Notes under the pieces: model-generated
Databases searched by the model: none
What the model saw: the letters and a program-made list of their open reading frames with translations, nothing else
Told to the model about the DNA's origin: nothing
Translations under genes and position numbers: made by a program
In this document: positions 22,814 through 25,954 of the stretch, piece by piece
How positions within the stretch are numbered: the first letter of the stretch is position 1
Layout: each line of letters opens with the position of its first letter
Assembly (NCBI GenBank): GCA_039028335.1
Contig: JBCCIF010000045.1
Location: forward strand, 1 to 25,954
DNA from: JABDKJ01 sp039028335
GTDB taxonomy: Bacteria; Bacteroidota; Bacteroidia; Flavobacteriales_D; JABDKJ01
DNA length: 25,954 nucleotides
Direction of reading: 5' to 3'

Positions 22814-22844
22814 CAAATCTTAGATTAAATACGGAATTATCCAA
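22814..22844 (-). promoter_or_regulatory. Candidate promoter of the tRNA array leader
   Basis: Minus strand TTG (22842-22844), 19 nt, then TAAGATTTG (22814-22822), which is the TAnnTTTG element with one extra base. Predicted start near 22806. The rest of the 391-nt gap (22646-23036) contains the leader ORF and a weak plus-strand hairpin with five T (22912-22931). Confidence 0.35.
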
Positions 22845-23036
22845 GAAAAAGTTATTTTAAAATATTGATTATCAACATGTTAAGATAAATTTTAGGGCAG
22901 AATTTACCCACCTCGCTTTTGGCGAGTTTTTGTGATTTTGCAATTGTCTGTCTCCCAATTGATTGTCATTCTTACTGTTTTATTTTAATTCTATTTCAAT
23001 TCATGTTTCATTCAAAATATATTTTTATCATTTTCA

Positions 23037-23558
23037 TTATTTCTTTTTGTTCTTCCCTTTTTTCTTCTTCTTTTTTGATTTGTGAAGCTTCCCTTTCACT
23101 CTTTTAATTTGGTCTTTAGTGTCATTTAAGAAATAAGTGTTAAATGCATTTTTCTTGGCTTCTTTGAAACTAGAAATTGCTTTTTCATATTCTTCCATTG
23201 ATTCAAAGCAAAAACCTTGAAGCCAATAAACCCATCCTTTATTGCTACTCGATAATGTCAAAGCATAGTTTATGGTCTTTAGTGCCTCTTCGAATTTTCC
23301 TATTTCTATTTGAGCGCTTATCAAGTAAGGATAGAATTGTGACTGACTTATGTCACAAGCAATTGCTCTTTGGAAGTAATGCTCTGCATTGATCCTATCT
23401 TTGATTTGCTCAGCATAAATTCTTCCCATTAAAAAGTGAGCATAAGCATTGTCTTCATTGTGCGACAATGCATAATTCAATGACTCCAACGTTTCTGTCA
23501 GATTTCTCGGATAATGATCCAAAGCCTTAATAAAGTATTGATCACTTAAACTTTCCAT
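23037..23558 (-). CDS. TPR protein with lysine-rich C-terminal tail
   Basis: A 173-residue soluble protein. Tetratricopeptide-like helices cover about residues 15-140: ALSHNEDNAYAHFLMGRIYA, INAEHYFQRAIACD, FEEALKTINYAL, WVYWLQGFCFESMEEYEKAI. The tail after about 155 is almost all lysine (KSKKKKKKGKNKKK) and probably binds RNA or ribosomes. The gene starts 1 nt after the prfH stop, so it belongs to the rtcB-prfH operon and is probably translationally coupled. TPR domains bind proteins; a role in bringing RtcB or PrfH to damaged RNA is inference. I do not know a named family that combines these parts. The minus-strand tRNA array follows 390 nt downstream. Confidence 0.8.
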   Translation of the reverse strand: MESLSDQYFIKALDHYPRNLTETLESLNYALSHNEDNAYAHFLMGRIYAEQIKDRINAEHYFQRAIACDISQSQFYPYLISAQIEIGKFEEALKTINYALTLSSSNKGWVYWLQGFCFESMEEYEKAISSFKEAKKNAFNTYFLNDTKDQIKRVKGKLHKSKKKKKKGKNKKK

Positions 23559-23559
23559 T

Positions 23560-24192
23560 TTAATTTTTCTCTTTTAAGGAGGAACCAACAAAGCTTTTTA
23601 TCGGATTTCCTCTTTTTAATTTATTGTGTATTTGCCAATTCAATGTTTCATTCTTCTTGGCCTTCTGCATTTCTCCCATTTGAATAATTTCTAGCAATTT
23701 CTCTTTTGCCTTTTTCATATTCATGTATTGAGACCTTTCATCCGAGCACGTTACAGACACTCCACTTTTCTCATGCCTCACTCTCACGGCAGTTTCCACT
23801 TTGTTGACATTTTGTCCACCAGCTCCGCCAGACTTGAAGACTTCATAGGCGAGATCTCTTTCATTGATCGCCCCATTTTTTTCAATTCTGTTGGCTATCT
23901 GAATATTGATGAACCAATTCTTTCTTTTATGATCAGGGCGAAAAGGGCTCTGGCCAATCCAAAGGATGGTACCTAACCAAGCCTTCAGATAAACACTAAG
24001 ATCTTGTCCGATCAATCTTATTCTAATAGAAGAAGAAGTGTTTGCCTTGGGCCCTTTCACTTGATGAATGATGCTGGTCTTGATCTTCTTTTGATCAGCG
24101 TCTTTCACAAATTTCTCATAGACTTGTTCAACCACCCAAGCGCACTCCGCTGGTCCTCTTCCTGAACTGATTATGATGTCTATTTCTTTCAT
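23560..24192 (-). CDS. prfH: Peptide chain release factor homologue PrfH
   Basis: PrfH is a class I release factor relative that lacks the normal stop-codon recognition domain. In E. coli systems PrfH frees ribosomes stalled by 16S rRNA cleavage in the decoding centre, and RtcB then reseals the rRNA. Here the N-terminus has SSGRGPAECAWVVEQV (9-24) and the family phrase SPFRPDHKRKNWF (82-94). The catalytic GGQ is at 125-127 in SGGAGGQNVNKVETAVRVRH. The 210-residue length is normal for PrfH and far below RF1 or RF2 (about 360). Its ATG overlaps the rtcB stop (TAATG), showing tight coupling. The basic C-terminus (KLKRGNPIKSF) completes the RF-1 domain. Confidence 0.95.
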   Translation of the reverse strand: MKEIDIIISSGRGPAECAWVVEQVYEKFVKDADQKKIKTSIIHQVKGPKANTSSSIRIRLIGQDLSVYLKAWLGTILWIGQSPFRPDHKRKNWFINIQIANRIEKNGAINERDLAYEVFKSGGAGGQNVNKVETAVRVRHEKSGVSVTCSDERSQYMNMKKAKEKLLEIIQMGEMQKAKKNETLNWQIHNKLKRGNPIKSFVGSSLKEKN

Positions 24193-25583
24193 TACTTATC
24201 CATTCTGACAATTTTTGGAGTGAAGGTTCCCAGTACTTCAACCAATTCTTCTTGATTCGCCATGACCTTTTTTATGTTTTTGTAGGCCATAGGTGCTTCG
24301 TCAATTCCTCCTCCAATGAGTGTCACTCTATTTTTATTTAAAGCATGTTTAATGTCTGAACGCGTGAACTTGGCTTTACAAGCTCTTCTCGAATGCAATC
24401 TTCCAGCACCATGTGATGCTGAATTTAAACTCGCAACATTTCCTTTTCCAGAAACAATGAATCCTGGTGCAGTCATTGAACCTGGTATAATACCGAGTTC
24501 ATTTTTTGCCGCTGGAGTCGCACCTTTTCGATGCACAATTACCTCTTCTCCATTCAATTGTTCTTTCCAGGCAAAATTGTGGTGGTTTTCAATATTCACG
24601 AGAGCTTTTGCGCCCAATAGTTTACTCATCCTTTTATGTATATTGTCATGACAAGCTTTGGCATAGTCTCCGGCCAAATTCATTGCTGCCCAATATTCCA
24701 ATCCATCATGCGAGTCCATTTTCAACCAGGCCAAGTGTTTGACCTGTCTGGGTAATGGACATTGCTTGGTCGCTAGATAGGTATAGTGTTTGGCAATATT
24801 TGCGCCTAAACCTCGAGAACCACTATGTGTGAGAAGTGCCATATATGTTCCTTTAGGAATGCCCAATGATGAATGCTCCTCTTCGAAATTGGCAATGCCA
24901 AATTCAACGAAGTGATTTCCGCTGCCGGATGTACCCAGCTGTTTATATGCCTTATCTCTCAATTTTTTGATCAGGGGAATTTCTTTGAATTCCGCGCGCT
25001 CAAAAATTTCATGATCGTGTTTTATCTTGTGCGTTTCGTACATTCCAAATTTGCTGTGTTCTTTCAGCATGTTTTCTAGAGCGTATTTTTTGCCTTCGAT
25101 ATAGCTGGCCTTAATAGGAAACACAGAAAGGCTCATCCTGCATCCAATATCCACACCAACACCATATGGGATGACTGCATTTTCAGTAGCAAGTACTCCA
25201 CCAATGGGCAATCCATAGCCTGTATGGGCATCTGGCATCAATGCTCCGGCCTTTGCTACAGGAAGTTTCAATGCATCATACAACTGACGCTTGGCTTGAT
25301 CGTCAATTTCATTTTCACCAAAAATGCTAAATGGCGCTCTGCTATTCATCAATTGTTGCATTTTGACTTCCACTGGCTTTTGCATTCCTTCAACCACTTT
25401 TCCCCAAATTGCATGACCGACATAGCTATCTGGATTTTGCAAAACGTTTTTTGCCTCCTCAAGTATGCGTTCTTTTTTTTCGCGCTTTCGGTATCTTGAA
25501 ATCTGACCTAGCGCAATGTTAATTGTATTGTTTTGTGGGAAGCCTAAGCGTATAAGGTCTTTCCCTTTAAGTTTCTTTCCCAT
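24192..25583 (-). CDS. rtcB: RNA-splicing ligase RtcB (PrfH-associated type)
   Basis: A GTP- and Mn-dependent ligase joining RNA 2',3'-cyclic phosphate or 3'-phosphate ends to 5'-OH ends. Metal-binding and active-site motifs are all present: MPDAHTGYGLPIGG (116-129), GVGVDIGC with Asp145 and Cys148, GSGNHFVE with His224, LTHSGSRGLG with His253, NIENHHNFAW, HRKGATPA, and the guanylated His391 in SASHGAGR. Length 463 is within family range. The linked prfH marks it as the RtcB2 type that repairs cleaved 16S rRNA. It is the first gene of a three-gene operon. A weak TAATTTG element (25595-25601) lies just before the ATG, and a terminator plus a palindrome lie 50-100 nt upstream, so attenuation is possible. 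Confidence 0.97.
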   Translation of the reverse strand: MGKKLKGKDLIRLGFPQNNTINIALGQISRYRKREKKERILEEAKNVLQNPDSYVGHAIWGKVVEGMQKPVEVKMQQLMNSRAPFSIFGENEIDDQAKRQLYDALKLPVAKAGALMPDAHTGYGLPIGGVLATENAVIPYGVGVDIGCRMSLSVFPIKASYIEGKKYALENMLKEHSKFGMYETHKIKHDHEIFERAEFKEIPLIKKLRDKAYKQLGTSGSGNHFVEFGIANFEEEHSSLGIPKGTYMALLTHSGSRGLGANIAKHYTYLATKQCPLPRQVKHLAWLKMDSHDGLEYWAAMNLAGDYAKACHDNIHKRMSKLLGAKALVNIENHHNFAWKEQLNGEEVIVHRKGATPAAKNELGIIPGSMTAPGFIVSGKGNVASLNSASHGAGRLHSRRACKAKFTRSDIKHALNKNRVTLIGGGIDEAPMAYKNIKKVMANQEELVEVLGTFTPKIVRMDK

Positions 25584-25631
25584 GGGAATAATTTCAAATT
25601 ATTAGTTCTTTGATTTATTTTCTCATTGGGC

Positions 25632-25652
25632 TATTGCCGTTTTACGGCAATA
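25632..25652. repeat. Perfect dyad upstream of rtcB
   Basis: TATTGCCGT-TTT-ACGGCAATA is a 9-bp perfect inverted repeat, 49 nt upstream of the rtcB start. It could be an operator or an RNA hairpin in the rtcB leader. Confidence 0.5.
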
Positions 25653-25681
25653 AAAAACCCGAGAGCTGGAGGCTTCGGGTT
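25652..25681 (-). terminator. Intrinsic terminator upstream of rtcB
   Basis: On the minus strand AACCCGA and TCGGGTT enclose an inner AGC/GCT stem, followed by six T. It ends a transcript coming from the right edge and lies about 70 nt before rtcB. Confidence 0.8.
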
Positions 25682-25832
25682 ATCTATTTTACTGAAAAAT
25701 ATTTTCTATGAATGTGATAAAGCCCAAAGCCGTTCGTAACTGAAACGCGGTTCAGTTGAACAAGAATTTGTTATGTCTAGTAAATCGAACATTATTTCTT
25801 TGGTTTTTATAGTGTTTTCTACTTTATCTTAT
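25682..25832 (-). ncRNA. Possible small RNA or leader upstream of rtcB
   Basis: Bounded by a -7 element and a terminator, this segment would give an RNA of about 175 nt including the terminator. It contains a strong hairpin (AACTGAA/TTCAGTT at 25738-25757, extended by GTTC/GAAC) and a 28-codon ORF (25706-25792, product begins MFDLLDITNSC). Neither the RNA nor the peptide is recognised. The remainder to the window end (25847-25954) shows nothing identifiable. Confidence 0.35.
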
Positions 25833-25838
25833 CTGCGA

Positions 25839-25846
25839 CAAAATTA
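25839..25846 (-). promoter_or_regulatory. Candidate -7 element of the RNA upstream of rtcB
   Basis: Minus strand TAATTTTG matches TAnnTTTG perfectly. A TTTG at 25871-25874 could be the -33 element, but the 24-nt spacer is a little long. Confidence 0.4.
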
Positions 25847-25954
25847 TCTTTTAGATTTTCAATCGCGAAACAAAGACGAAGAAAATTTGGAAGGGTTGCC
25901 TCGAACAATTTAAATTTTATTTCTATTGCATATTAGGCGCTAAACCTTTTTGAA

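Noticed and set aside
1..25954. CRISPR array, rRNA genes, intact insertion sequence or prophage genes
   Set aside because: No regularly spaced repeats, no rRNA-like stretches, and no transposase, integrase or phage structural genes were seen.

Overview
The window looks like chromosomal DNA of a Bacteroidota bacterium, probably Flavobacteriia or Cryomorphaceae-like. Evidence: two secreted proteins with type IX secretion (Por) C-terminal sorting domains, a DUF4834 protein, a eukaryote-type GSII glutamine synthetase, a CarB without the C-terminal regulatory domain, and repeated TAnnTTTG promoter elements typical of the phylum. All functional calls come from reading motifs; no database search was run.

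Positions 1-7263 hold the 3' end of a ComEC-like competence gene (+), then four minus-strand genes: glnA (GSII), an FG-GAP/thrombospondin-3 T9SS protein, an MsbA-type ABC exporter and a second T9SS protein with DFDPG repeats. Positions 7264-12872 hold rpmH (52 codons), a convergent alpha/beta hydrolase, carB, an MFS transporter and a DUF4834 protein. Positions 12873-20860 hold ttcA, a methyltransferase, uvrA, an ECF sigma factor, a stand-alone homocysteine methyltransferase domain (front half of MetH), a small CxxC membrane protein and a slipin.

Positions 20861-25954 are the accessory and most interesting part, with every recognised gene on the minus strand. In transcription order: a possible small structured RNA, the tightly coupled operon rtcB-prfH-TPR (RNA ligase, ribosome-rescue release-factor homologue, lysine-tailed TPR protein), a leader with a 42-codon ORF and an intrinsic terminator, then a dense array of about 15 tRNA or tRNA-like units. 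The first units are near canonical (Ser, Ser, Cys, Tyr). Later units grow increasingly abnormal: altered invariant bases, a class I tRNA with anticodon UAA, an inserted palindrome, a six-base anticodon loop and fused half-tRNAs. A 220-bp inverted-repeat element separates the array from the slipin gene.

RtcB with PrfH is a known RNA-repair and ribosome-rescue pair. Its placement directly upstream of an abnormal tRNA array suggests an RNA-damage tolerance island in which the array supplies spare, decoy or toxin-resistant tRNAs. That functional link is inference.
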